A DNA stretch of 64,000 bases from G965279335 sp965279285 (GTDB lineage Bacteria; Pseudomonadota; Gammaproteobacteria; DSM-16500). The translations under genes and the position numbers were made by a program. Position 1 is the first letter of the stretch, and each line of letters opens with the position of its first letter. The notes below the pieces were generated by a model. That model did no database searches, was not told the DNA's origin, and saw only the letters and a list, made by a program, of their open reading frames with translations. Where the stretch lies: contig OZ257148.1 of assembly GCA_965279285.1 (NCBI GenBank), positions 2,108,001 to 2,172,000 of the forward strand, given 5' to 3'. Positions 10,536-22,002 of the stretch are shown here, piece by piece.

Positions 10536-10797
10536 GCATTTTTCCTCTTAAGTATTTATCCACACAAAATGGACCCACTTATTATAATTAAAATATTCCA
10601 AAAGTATTTTACGTATTTTTTCTAAAAATTATTATTACAATCTAAAAAACTAAACTATATTCAACTAACTCACATTTTTCCTCACGCATAAATATAACAT
10701 CTAAAGGTAAAAAGCAAGGATTAGTATGAAATATTATACAAACAGAACAAAAAACACACATGACTTGCCTTATTTAAAACAGTATTGGTTTAAGTGT
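10536..10797. other. AT-rich spacer upstream of the 514-aa gene
   Basis: No coding frame was found. On the minus strand a TATAAT-like run (10578-10590) lies 50 bases from the start codon at 10535 and may be its promoter. No element of the interspersed families is present. Confidence 0.3.
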
Positions 10798-11922
10798 TTA
10801 TTTTTTAACATCTGCTTGTCTTCTCATTCCACCAAAGGACGCATTAGCTGCAGAATTTTGTTGCTTAGTACCATTTGAAAACAAATGAGCTGGCACATTT
10901 ACTTTTGTACACGATAAAGAAGGCTGCTGATGGTACTGAAGCTGACTGGCTAGTGTTTGATTTTGCTCATTAAGCGTTCGTGGTTGCAAAATAGACGCTA
11001 CCATTGCTGCCTGCTTCACGGAAGTCACAACGGCTTCTTGTTTCACATCAACCCCTGCTGTCAAAATAGCAGGCGCAACTCGCGCTGCGGTATTTACTAC
11101 GGATGGCGCTGATCGCTTCATCGCACCTGTCGCTGCTCGATACATGACAAATCCTCTTGGCTCTGCTTCTGCTGCTGCCTTCTCCCTTCCTCTTTCTCTT
11201 GCCGCATGATGCGGATCATTTTCAATATTTGGTTTTGGTGTGATAGCCGCTTCCTCTGTATCACTTTTTACGGGCGATGCAGGTGTTAATACGGATGTCT
11301 CACTCATAGAAGGCGAAACTGATAAAGGTAGCGTGGATATTGTTGCTGTTGCTTCTGGTACACCTTCTTCTGCTACAACAGCTTTCATATCCTCTAGTAC
11401 ATTCTGCTTCATAAGCTTAAACACGTTTACTAATGTTTCTATAGTCTCTTTATTATCAGCGGCAGCAGCAAGATCAGCTGGAGTTTGCTCATTATCATTT
11501 AGCGCCTCAAGTAAATCACAAAGTATAGGCTTTAACTTATTCCCTACATCACACACAAAGCTCTCTGTCCGATTTAGCTCCACATGAAGAAGATCTACTT
11601 TTTCATAATATACAGATTTATACTCTTCTTGAGCTAAATACAGATCATCTAAGTTATAATAAGATTGAATAATAGATTCATGCGTAAAGACCATTTCATG
11701 CATAATATTATTATTATCAATATCAACACATTCTTTAACCCGCGATAACTGATCCGCTTCAGCTAAGTCATCAATTATTTCTAATATTTTTTCTTGTGCC
11801 TCAGGTTCTTGCATATGTTCAAAAATTAAAATGCGTAAAGGATCTAGATTAATTAGATTTGTGTCGGGTAAAACAGAAACAGCAGAAAACTCTGCTGCAG
11901 AAGTAAGCGCTGATGATTGCAT
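10798..11922 (-). CDS. Ankyrin-like paralogue 1, effector-like, 374 aa
   Basis: Paralogous to the next gene upstream: the first 180 residues align without large gaps (AEFSAVSVLPDTNLINLDPL in both). Two helix-turn-helix segments read like degenerate ankyrin repeats: NNIMHEMVFTHESI (residues 71-84) and EQTPADLAAAADNKETIETL (145-164). The distal half is Ser/Thr/Pro/Ala-rich and probably disordered, ending ..RRQADVKK. No signal peptide or membrane segment. Start at 11922 is set by CGAGGATATTCACG just upstream, which is nearly identical to the leader of the paralogue. Ankyrin-type proteins in intracellular gammaproteobacteria are often type IV effectors. That role is inferred here, and the repeats are too few to be certain of the fold. 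Confidence 0.7.
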   Translation of the reverse strand: MQSSALTSAAEFSAVSVLPDTNLINLDPLRILIFEHMQEPEAQEKILEIIDDLAEADQLSRVKECVDIDNNNIMHEMVFTHESIIQSYYNLDDLYLAQEEYKSVYYEKVDLLHVELNRTESFVCDVGNKLKPILCDLLEALNDNEQTPADLAAAADNKETIETLVNVFKLMKQNVLEDMKAVVAEEGVPEATATISTLPLSVSPSMSETSVLTPASPVKSDTEEAAITPKPNIENDPHHAARERGREKAAAEAEPRGFVMYRAATGAMKRSAPSVVNTAARVAPAILTAGVDVKQEAVVTSVKQAAMVASILQPRTLNEQNQTLASQLQYHQQPSLSCTKVNVPAHLFSNGTKQQNSAANASFGGMRRQADVKK

Positions 11923-11985
11923 CGTGAATATCCTCGTTTTATCGTTATATATGCATATTATTTAATTATAAGCGTATAAACCAAA

Positions 11986-12924
11986 CTATTTTTTTACTTG
12001 CACAACTTCACTAACGGAAGATTTCTTTTGTGCTAATGCCTGTTGACTAGGTACTTCTAAGTTAGGACTCTTTTCTAAACCTGGTTTGAAAAAATTTATT
12101 CGACACTTCACATGAGACGAAAAGGTATACCTTACTCTGCTATTATTGCGATCAATTATTATAGGTTTTAAAACATGATTTACTGCGTGATTACTTACAG
12201 TTTTTTCCTCTTCTGCAAGCACCGCCTTTGCTCTCGCATGCGCTCTTGATACTGCTGAACTGGCAGCTTTATTTATTGCGGCTGCTTTTTCTGCTGCAGC
12301 TGCTCTTTCCGCTGCGGCTACTTTTTCTGCTGCGGCTGCTCTTTCTTCTGCAGCTGCTTTTTCTGCTGCGGCACATTTCATCTCTTCTAATAGTTCATTC
12401 TTCATACTCTCAAACGCTGTTACTAATTTTTTTCTAGTAAATTCATTATCAGCAATAGCAGCACGATGAATTGGAGTTTCTCTTTGATCATTGAATGCTT
12501 CAAGTAAATCATAAAGTACAACCTTTAACTTCTCCGACGCATAGCCAAAAAAACTTACTGTGCGAGCTAGCTCTGCATTAAAAAAAGCTGCTTTTTCAGC
12601 ATATGCATATTTATACTCTTTTTGTTCTTTAAACTCTAAATATAGATTATTTAAGGCGGAAAAACGCTCAATAATAGACTCATGCGTAAATACCATTTCA
12701 TGCATAATATTATTATTATCAATATCAACACATTCTTTAATCCGCGATAACTGACCTGCTTTAGCTAAGGCATCAATCATTTCTAATATTTTTTTTTGTG
12801 CCTCATATTCCTGCATATGTTCAAAAATTAAGGTACGCAAAGGATCTAGATTAATTAGATTTGTATCGGGCAAGACAGAAACAGCAGAAAACTCCGCTGC
12901 AGAAAGTAGCGTTGATGATTGCAC
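11986..12924 (-). CDS. Ankyrin-like paralogue 2, effector-like, 312 aa (GTG start)
   Basis: Tandem duplicate of the neighbouring 374-residue gene. The GTG at 12924 is chosen over the ATG at 12972 because leader (CGAGGATATTTACT) and first residues (QSS..LSAAEFSAVSVLPD) match the start of the paralogue base for base. The segment ETPIHRAAIADNEFTRKKLV is a recognisable ankyrin-type unit, better preserved than in the sister gene. A Glu/Ala/Lys heptad region (residues about 180-225, AAAEKVAAAERAAAAEKAAA) predicts a coiled coil and replaces the disordered region of the sister. The C-terminus is basic (..VVQVKK). Function unknown. Confidence 0.7.
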   Translation of the reverse strand: MQSSTLLSAAEFSAVSVLPDTNLINLDPLRTLIFEHMQEYEAQKKILEMIDALAKAGQLSRIKECVDIDNNNIMHEMVFTHESIIERFSALNNLYLEFKEQKEYKYAYAEKAAFFNAELARTVSFFGYASEKLKVVLYDLLEAFNDQRETPIHRAAIADNEFTRKKLVTAFESMKNELLEEMKCAAAEKAAAEERAAAAEKVAAAERAAAAEKAAAINKAASSAVSRAHARAKAVLAEEEKTVSNHAVNHVLKPIIIDRNNSRVRYTFSSHVKCRINFFKPGLEKSPNLEVPSQQALAQKKSSVSEVVQVKK

Positions 12925-13189
12925 AGTAAATATCCTCGTTTTGGTTGTGTATTTTATATGATTTTGCATCATTTTTTGTGCATGCTGACATGAAATTTAT
13001 TCAGTATCAATATAAAAATATAAAAATCATTCAAATTGTTGAAATGTAGGTGTTTTTTTGCATAAATGATGTAAAAATGGTATATTTTGACCGTTTTGAT
13101 GGGGGATATTACGGCACAAATCACTAATCAAATCAAAAAACTAACTAAGTGATGCCATGTTTTTAAAAAAGAAGAGCTTTATTGAGGGG
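12925..13189. other. Intergenic AT-rich region, nothing coding
   Basis: No credible frame or known element is seen. The stretch is rich in runs of A and T and carries the upstream leader of the GTG-started ankyrin-like gene. Confidence 0.3.
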
Positions 13190-13302
13190 GTTGTTACCGA
13201 ACCGCGACCGCCAGAGAGTCGATCACAACTCGAGCAACGATGAATAATAAAAAATTACACTTGCTGTTAGAAGGCTCCCTGACGGTCGCGGCTCGGTAAC
13301 AA
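13190..13302. repeat. 113-bp inverted-repeat element
   Basis: Arms of 21 bp (GTTGTTACCGAACCGCGACC from 13190, complement at 13282-13302) match at 20 of 21 positions. A 71-bp AT-rich non-coding centre separates them. The GC-rich arms stand out from the AT-rich surroundings. Only one copy is in this window, and it is unrelated in sequence to families A and B. It may be a third small non-autonomous element. Confidence 0.65.
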
Positions 13303-13314
13303 CGTAATAATTAG

Positions 13315-13707
13315 CTATGAATGTGGATTCTGCGATACCCAAGCACCGCCGCAGTTATTACCTTGATGCTTAACATTTGTAATCATGCCATTTTTATCTG
13401 TGACAAATATAGTCGTACATTTAAGCCCAACTTGATTATTTAAACGACCTGCGCCTAAGGAGCCATCGCTATTAAAACTCGTGGTCGTTGAACGAAAGAA
13501 ATTTGCCGTAGAATTTGTTAAATAAACATAATAGGATGTGCCGCTACGAGTATGCATAATATCATTTGCACCACCCCATGCTTTTTCGACTGCTTGAATA
13601 TTTTGACCTTGCCATTGTGCGCTGTCACTCTCTGCTTGATAACGATAATGTCCGCCACCACAGGCGGTCAGCAAAAAAAGACAAACTATATTGATTAAAA
13701 TTTTCAT
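13315..13707 (-). CDS. Small putative lipoprotein
   Basis: 130 residues. MKILINIVCLFLLTACGGG is a classic lipoprotein signal with lipobox LTAC, predicting cleavage before Cys and lipid anchoring. Gly after Cys rather than Asp does not suggest inner-membrane retention. The mature part is Gly/Asn/Ser-rich, with aromatic-rich stretches and two distal Cys (GLKCTTIFVTDKNG.. and NNCGG) that could form a disulphide. The pattern WGGANDIMHTRSGTSYYVYL followed by a GMITNVKHQG strand recalls SmpA/OmlA-like small outer-membrane lipoproteins, but no firm assignment is possible. The ATG at 13707 is preferred over 13749 because AAGGA lies 8 bases upstream and it begins the signal peptide. Confidence 0.75.
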   Translation of the reverse strand: MKILINIVCLFLLTACGGGHYRYQAESDSAQWQGQNIQAVEKAWGGANDIMHTRSGTSYYVYLTNSTANFFRSTTTSFNSDGSLGAGRLNNQVGLKCTTIFVTDKNGMITNVKHQGNNCGGAWVSQNPHS

Positions 13708-13755
13708 CGTATTCATCCTTAAATAATTTACTTGCCTTGTTATTTGCAATATATT

Positions 13756-13785
13756 AAAAAAGGGAGCGGGTTATTTAACCCGCTC
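13756..13785 (-). terminator. Rho-independent terminator-like hairpin
   Basis: Stem GAGCGGGTTA / TAACCCGCTC (13764-13785) is followed on the minus strand by CC and six T. It lies upstream of the lipoprotein gene, and no minus-strand gene is seen upstream of it. It could end a small RNA or be a leader attenuator. Confidence 0.55.
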
Positions 13786-14114
13786 TAAAAGAATGCTCAA
13801 TGTAGAAAATAGCAATCCTTGCTACAAAATCCATCCATGGGCATACAAAACGAGGAGTGGTTGCTAGAATCCTTTCTGTAACCGTTGTCATCCTGACTAT
13901 GTGCATTCTACTGGATAAAATAAAAAAAACTGGTGATTATCTTGCGGTTATTTCACTGTAATTAAGCTTGGTATTGTTTTTTAAAAAAATATTATTTAAA
14001 AATCAAAGAGATACGATTTGGCGGCATAAATTAACTGCTCTAACTATCAACAATATCCTACACAAGATGAGTATTTAATCTTAGCTAGCGCATAGGCGTC
14101 AACTTAACACAAGA

Positions 14115-14274
14115 TGTAGGGTGGGCAAAGCGCAGCGTGCCCACCGTTCAATGATGCGCCATGCTTGGCGCACACTTAAACCGTCGTATATAGATGGTTC
14201 TTTTGGTTCAGCGCTTGATTGTGGTGTTGTAAATGGTTTGAACGGTGGGCACGCTGCGCTTTGCCCACCCTACA
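14115..14274. repeat. Family A element with non-palindromic core (copy 1, 160 bp)
   Basis: Inverted family A arms (TGTAGGGTGGGCAAAGCGCA.. and its complement) enclose a unique core containing GATGCGCCATGCTTGGCGCA, TATATAGATGGTTCTTTTGG and TTGATTGTGGTGTTGTAAAT. The same core recurs, with small changes, at 39566-39730. It resembles a miniature inverted-repeat element. It lies between the lipoprotein gene and queH. Confidence 0.8.
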
Positions 14275-14415
14275 AAACTCAGGATGACAATGCACCCAGA
14301 ATGACAGCGCACTCGGGATGACGCATACAAATGGCCAAAATCTAATTAAAAAAGTATCTTGATCTCTCAATTTTAGCTATATTTAGCCCTATGCACTCAC
14401 CACGGAATAAATAGC

Positions 14416-15105
14416 ATGTCTCAAAATCAATTCGCTACACCAAGAGCTAAACTCGAGTTACCTGATCAACATAAAAAGCTTTTATTACATTCTTGTTGCG
14501 CGCCTTGTTCGGGTGAAGTGATGGAGCGCTTAACAGAATCAGGAATTGATTATACGATTTATTTTTATAATCCCAATATCCATCCTCTAAAAGAATATGA
14601 ATTACGCAAAAATGAAAATATTCGTTTTGCAGAAAAACATAATATCCCCTTTATCGATGGCGATTATGATCGCGATGAATGGTTTCGTCGTGCAAAAGGC
14701 ATGGAAAAAGAACCTGAACGAGGTATACGTTGTACTATGTGCTTTGATATGCGTTTTGAACGCACAGCGCTTTATGGTTATGAAAATGGTTTTACTGTTT
14801 TTTCTAGCTCACTTGGCATTTCACGCTGGAAAAACATGGAGCAAATTAATGAAAGCGGCCTTAAAGCAGCAAGCCATTATCCCGGTATGATTTATTGGAC
14901 GTTTAATTGGCGTAAAGATGGCGGATCGTCCAGAATGATTGAAATTTCTAAACGAGAAAATTTTTATCAGCAAGAATATTGTGGCTGCGCTTATTCATTA
15001 CGCGATACGAATGCTTGGCGTGAGCAAACCAATCGGGAGCGCATCAAGATTGGAGTAAAATATTATGGTTACGATGAAGAAAGTGATAAAAAACCGATTG
15101 CTTAA
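14416..15105 (+). CDS. queH: Epoxyqueuosine reductase QueH
   Basis: 229 residues. QueH (formerly DUF208) reduces epoxyqueuosine to queuosine at the tRNA wobble position, replacing the cobalamin-dependent QueG. The signature is clear: HSCCAPCSGEVMERL near the N-terminus, YFYNPNIHPLKEYELRKNE, the CTMCFDMRFERTA pair, FSSSLGISRWKNM and the distal EYCGCAYSLRDTN. These cysteines supply the Fe-S and second metal sites. Length fits the family. It is monocistronic, flanked by repeat elements. No other queuosine gene is in the window. Confidence 0.95.
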   Translation: MSQNQFATPRAKLELPDQHKKLLLHSCCAPCSGEVMERLTESGIDYTIYFYNPNIHPLKEYELRKNENIRFAEKHNIPFIDGDYDRDEWFRRAKGMEKEPERGIRCTMCFDMRFERTALYGYENGFTVFSSSLGISRWKNMEQINESGLKAASHYPGMIYWTFNWRKDGGSSRMIEISKRENFYQQEYCGCAYSLRDTNAWREQTNRERIKIGVKYYGYDEESDKKPIA

Positions 15106-15111
15106 GAGAGC

Positions 15112-15195
15112 TTGGTGGCCACGCTGCGCTTTGCCCACCCTACGTTTTTTTATAATTTATTTTTGCGGGTAAAATGCAGCATGCCCACCAAGCCC
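15112..15195. repeat. Family A element, degenerate right arm runs into a coding region
   Basis: Left arm GCTTGGTGGCCACGCTGCGC (15112 on) is followed by a short AT-rich centre and a degenerate right arm (tgcagcatgcccaccaagcc, 15174-15193). It sits between convergent queH and the 554-residue gene, and the right arm codes the last residues of the latter. Confidence 0.7.
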
Positions 15196-16821
15196 TCTGG
15201 CTGCTGAAGCAGTGCTTGCATTACCTGCAGCACTCACAGAAGGAAAAAGACTTACTTTATGATCAAGCGGAGCCACTGCTGTCGCTGCTGCAACTCCCGC
15301 AGCGGATAGATTTTTTGGCATTGCATTGTGATTACTAGAGCCTACGACAACACTAGAATTAACAGAGTTAACATTGTTTAATGGTGTTTCCATCCTATCC
15401 AAAAGATCTAGAATATAACTCTGATCTTGTAACTTACCACGAAACGTAGAAATAATTGTTTCAGCATCATCTTTTCCAGCGCTAGCACTGAAGAACTGAC
15501 TTAGCTTCTTAAAAGTAGCAACATGCCCTGCAAAGGGTCCACTCTTACTGTAAATAACATTGGTAAGATAATGAACGACATCGTGCACAATCATCTGTAT
15601 CGTCACTCCTTTTAGAGAGTCTTGTTTTGGGTTTACAGACTCACCAATCAAAGAACATTGCTTCAATATCTTAACAACGTCTGTTATAGCTGTATTAAAT
15701 GCGGCTATTTTTCCAACTTTATCATCATGCTTTAGGTCTTCACTGGCATTAATTTTTTGCACTAACCACTGTTGCTTTAGGTTCATAACATCAAATAATA
15801 GCGAATATACGATGGCTAAATCCATCTCCTTCGCTTGCAATGCTTTCGCCCCTTGGCACTTTTTAACAACACATAAATATAATGTATTAAATGCTTGTGG
15901 AAACTCAATATCAAATTCATCAGCATACTTTTTTAATTGCGCATTTTTTTCTGAAGAATTTTTTTCATCCTGAGCTAACGCTGTACTGGGCTGAGTTTTT
16001 TGGAAACAGAAACTTATATGATGAGAAATCCTGATTAACTCAACTTCTTTGATTATCTCAAAATCAATATATTCTAAAGCCATATTATCTGAATATTTAT
16101 TTATGATTATTTGTTTTAAAGTAACAATGGCATTATCGAATAATTTTTTTCTAGGATCACTAGGCAATACATTTGTGTCTTTTAATGTTTTATCTTCTAT
16201 TATTATCCATGAAACCAAAGCTAAAATAACTGAACCTCTTCTCTCACACTCGCTATCAAGATAATCAGCAAATGCTTTTACTTCTGAAGTACGCCAAACT
16301 TTAGGCTGGTTCGTATTGTCATCCTTATGAGTGAAAAGCAGATAAGCCAGCTGTGTTATTACCTCTCTACTCAGCGGTACCTGCCTAAGTTGTGAAGATA
16401 AAAAACCACTTATAGAAAGTGCTGAGGTTAAAGGAGGATTTTTCTGATCTTCTAATACAGAATCAACTTTTAATCTCAAATCATTAAGCTGCGCCCTGAA
16501 ATGAGCAATCATTGTTGTAGCGGCTGTTTCCGATAGAGTACATTCTAGGTTAAGTTGATGTACGTTAGTAGCCTTGTCCTCGTCAGAATCATCCAATCTC
16601 TCTGCTAATTCTAACTTACTCGTAGCATCCATGAATTGCCGTAGTTTACTGCCGATTTCAGTAGTTGATTCAAAAACTATTTTTCCTTTTAATGCTGCTA
16701 TTTCTCCAGAAAGGTCACTAGCTAAGAGAAGAGTTTTCTGCAATAACTGCTTTATCTCTTTTTCCATATCACAAGCTATGGAAACCAAGCTGTTGCAAGC
16801 TGTGTTATATTTGTGATGCAT
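15157..16821 (-). CDS. Hypothetical helical effector-like protein, 554 aa
   Basis: No family was recognised. The first 500 residues are predicted mostly alpha-helical with amphipathic patterns (MEKEIKQLLQKTLLLASDLS..) and no signal peptide or membrane segment. The last 60 residues are Ala/Ser/Val-rich and flexible. The final residues, GLGGHAAFYPQK, are read from the right arm of a family A repeat, so the native C-terminus was probably altered by an element insertion. AGAGG 8 bases upstream supports the ATG at 16821. A segment near residue 365 (VGKIAAFNTAITDVVKILKQ) is weakly like one in the protein at 53722-54765 (VGKITALSNAVHAATELINK). Secreted-effector status is only inferred from composition and neighbours. 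Confidence 0.7.
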   Translation of the reverse strand: MHHKYNTACNSLVSIACDMEKEIKQLLQKTLLLASDLSGEIAALKGKIVFESTTEIGSKLRQFMDATSKLELAERLDDSDEDKATNVHQLNLECTLSETAATTMIAHFRAQLNDLRLKVDSVLEDQKNPPLTSALSISGFLSSQLRQVPLSREVITQLAYLLFTHKDDNTNQPKVWRTSEVKAFADYLDSECERRGSVILALVSWIIIEDKTLKDTNVLPSDPRKKLFDNAIVTLKQIIINKYSDNMALEYIDFEIIKEVELIRISHHISFCFQKTQPSTALAQDEKNSSEKNAQLKKYADEFDIEFPQAFNTLYLCVVKKCQGAKALQAKEMDLAIVYSLLFDVMNLKQQWLVQKINASEDLKHDDKVGKIAAFNTAITDVVKILKQCSLIGESVNPKQDSLKGVTIQMIVHDVVHYLTNVIYSKSGPFAGHVATFKKLSQFFSASAGKDDAETIISTFRGKLQDQSYILDLLDRMETPLNNVNSVNSSVVVGSSNHNAMPKNLSAAGVAAATAVAPLDHKVSLFPSVSAAGNASTASAARGLGGHAAFYPQK

Positions 16822-16880
16822 GTATAGCCTCTTTTCTATTTTTAATAAATAAACAAATAATCCCTATAAAAAATATATTG

Positions 16881-16977
16881 AGCTCGGTGGGCACGCTGGG
16901 CTTTGCCTATCCTATAACTCTGGATGCCAGCTAGAAGCGCGCTGGCATGACAAAAGGCACTTGCCCACCAAACTCTT
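16881..16977. repeat. Family A element with nested ATGCCAGC hairpin
   Basis: A mutated left arm (CGGTGGGCACGCTGGGCTTT) is followed by GGATGCCAGCTAGAAGCGCG with GCTGGCAT and a partial right arm (TTGCCCACCAAACTCTTTG). It fills the spacer between two minus-strand effector-like genes. Confidence 0.7.
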
Positions 16978-16982
16978 TGAAT

Positions 16983-17873
16983 CTAACCTTTATTATTTTG
17001 TGTTGAGGGAGATGGCTTTCGTGGCTCTTGTGATTTTTCTAACTTATCTAACAATGTTGCTGTTCGAGTCCAAAAAAAGCCTTTTCTTGCTATTGCATAC
17101 TCTGAGTTAAATTGTTCGCCATTATTGTCTTTTAATCCTTGGATAATCTGACCCCAACCAGCTGTTACTGCTGTATTATCACGACTAAACTCATTTTTCT
17201 TAACTTGACCTGTTGAATCATATATGTCGTCTGCTGCATCTAAAAGATGACGCAAAAAATTTATTTTAGTTTGTTTTCTACGAGTATCTTTAAAAAAACT
17301 CAAACAACCATCCCTTTCATCCTCTAGGGTTATTATTCTTGCTTCAATTTCTTTGTAAAGAGTTTCAAACTCTTTTGGTTTTGGTTTAACTTCTTTTTGT
17401 TCCGGATTATTGCTTACAGAAGCTGGTACTGAAAGAGCTATGGTTGGAGTATGCTGTAGACTACTATTCGATACAGTAACATTATTAAACCCTATAGAAC
17501 CCGCTTCGGGTTTTGATTTATGCGAAGATTTTTTTGAGCTTGCTTTACCTAATAAAGGTATCGCTACTTCTTCCCCAGACAGCAACTTCTGTGCTCTAGG
17601 GGATCCTGGTGGTGACATTAAGCCTAGTGGTGACATTAACCCTCTTGATACGTTTACCCTTGCTGTGCCCATAATACCGACTGTAGAGTGCGAGGAATGA
17701 ACTCTGCTCCTAACAGCGGGAATAAGAGGCTTACTTGGCTGAGATCCTACTGGCTGAAGCGCTGCTATTGCTGCCTGATCATCTGCATGCTTTTTGTTTG
17801 TCCGTCGTCTAGACATGCTTTGATTATTATTAGACTGCTGTTTATTCATATGATTATTGTTACGCGTATCCAT
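16983..17873 (-). CDS. Hypothetical effector-like protein, 296 aa
   Basis: No family was confidently recognised. The N-terminal half (residues 1-165) is Asn/Gln/Ser/Pro-rich and probably disordered, with a near-repeated short motif MSPLGLMSPPGS. The C-terminal half is helical: a coiled coil (LYKEIEARIITLEDERDGC), then RRKQTKINFLRHLLDAADD and KGFFWTRTATLLDKLE. A short helical module of this kind is familiar to me from Legionellales hypothetical proteins, but that is memory, not a search result. The ATG at 17873 is preferred because GAGG lies 8 bases upstream; the longer frame adds a non-coding-looking segment. No signal peptide or membrane segment. Confidence 0.65.
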   Translation of the reverse strand: MDTRNNNHMNKQQSNNNQSMSRRRTNKKHADDQAAIAALQPVGSQPSKPLIPAVRSRVHSSHSTVGIMGTARVNVSRGLMSPLGLMSPPGSPRAQKLLSGEEVAIPLLGKASSKKSSHKSKPEAGSIGFNNVTVSNSSLQHTPTIALSVPASVSNNPEQKEVKPKPKEFETLYKEIEARIITLEDERDGCLSFFKDTRRKQTKINFLRHLLDAADDIYDSTGQVKKNEFSRDNTAVTAGWGQIIQGLKDNNGEQFNSEYAIARKGFFWTRTATLLDKLEKSQEPRKPSPSTQNNKG

Positions 17874-18027
17874 CTCCATCACCTCTTTTTTTACTTTAGT
17901 TGTTACAATATACCTTACAATAATTAAAAAAGTCTTAAATAGGATACGATTTTGAATCACTATTTTATCTGTTTGTTTTATGCACTTTTATCGCTAATTT
18001 TAAAATAAAATTAATGTTTTTCTATCC

Positions 18028-18152
18028 GTAACTATTCAGTAGCTAGAGAGCTTGGGGGGCACGCTGCGCTTTGCCCACCCTACAAAATCTTGTCATGCCA
18101 GCGTGTTTCTAGCTGGCATCTAGTAGGGTGGGCAAAGCGCAGCGTGCCCACC
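18028..18152. repeat. Family A element with GTAACTATTCAG terminus and nested hairpin
   Basis: Begins with GTAACTATTCAGTAGC, then left arm, a nested TGCCAGCGTGTTTCTAGCTG hairpin, and a perfect right arm (GGGTGGGCAAAGCGCAGCGT). The right terminus is missing. Located in the 376-bp spacer between two effector-like genes. Confidence 0.8.
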
Positions 18153-18184
18153 TTAAGGAAAATAAAAAAACTTAAACTAAAGCT

Positions 18185-18222
18185 TAAAAAAAACCCTTCT
18201 ATTTGATTAGAAGGGTTTTAAT
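18185..18222 (-). terminator. Rho-independent terminator of the 1096-aa gene
   Basis: Stem AAACCCTTCT / AGAAGGGTTT around ATTTGATT, followed on the minus strand by a run of eight T. It lies 27 bases past the stop codon of the gene ending at 18250. Confidence 0.85.
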
Positions 18223-18249
18223 AAATCCTCACCAGTGAAGAAGTACTTT

Positions 18250-21540
<3,291 letters not shown>

Positions 21541-21944
21541 ATCCGTAACCTCTCCGTTAATTATTAGCGCTAATATTATTAGGTATTTTTAATCGCGCGT
21601 CCTTGCAAAACAGTGGCACTTTTGCAGATCTATTAACTACTTATTGAAGTTGATTAAAACCCGAGATATCCATTGCTTGAGTAAAATAAACTTTTATAAA
21701 ACTTAAATCAAAGTACAACAAAAAAATTTATATATAATAATTTAATAATCTTCGTATCAGATAGTTGGCTATCCTGTCAAAAATAATTCATTTTGTCCAG
21801 AATTTATTTATATTGCTCAACTCTATGTCGCTTAATAATACGCAAAAAAAAGCAAGTTGCAAGGCTGATTCTGTTTGTGGTTAACTAGAAAATGTTATTT
21901 ATTTGAACAACATGGAGGGATGAGGTCATTTTATGTGGCTTTTC
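21541..21944. other. Upstream region of the 1096-aa gene, no gene seen
   Basis: Contains a 14-bp perfect palindrome TATTAGCGCTAATA at 21562-21575, 22 bases before the start codon, which could be an operator. The rest is AT-rich without coding frames or known elements. Confidence 0.35.
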
Positions 21945-21990
21945 GGTAGCCAGAGAGTTTGGTGGGCACGCTGCGCTTTGCCCACCCCAC
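21945..21990. repeat. Family A half-element
   Basis: GGTAGCCAGAGAGTTTGGTG followed by the GGCACGCTGCGCTTTGCCC arm; no right half. Its end is 13 bases from the stop codon of the second adhesin. Confidence 0.75.
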
Positions 21991-22002
21991 ACAAAAACTG
22001 AA

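Noticed and set aside
14121..14370. Small ORFs on both strands around 14121-14370
   Set aside because: They are read from the family A element itself (VGKAQRAHR, GGHAALCPPY type peptides) and have no independent gene signals.
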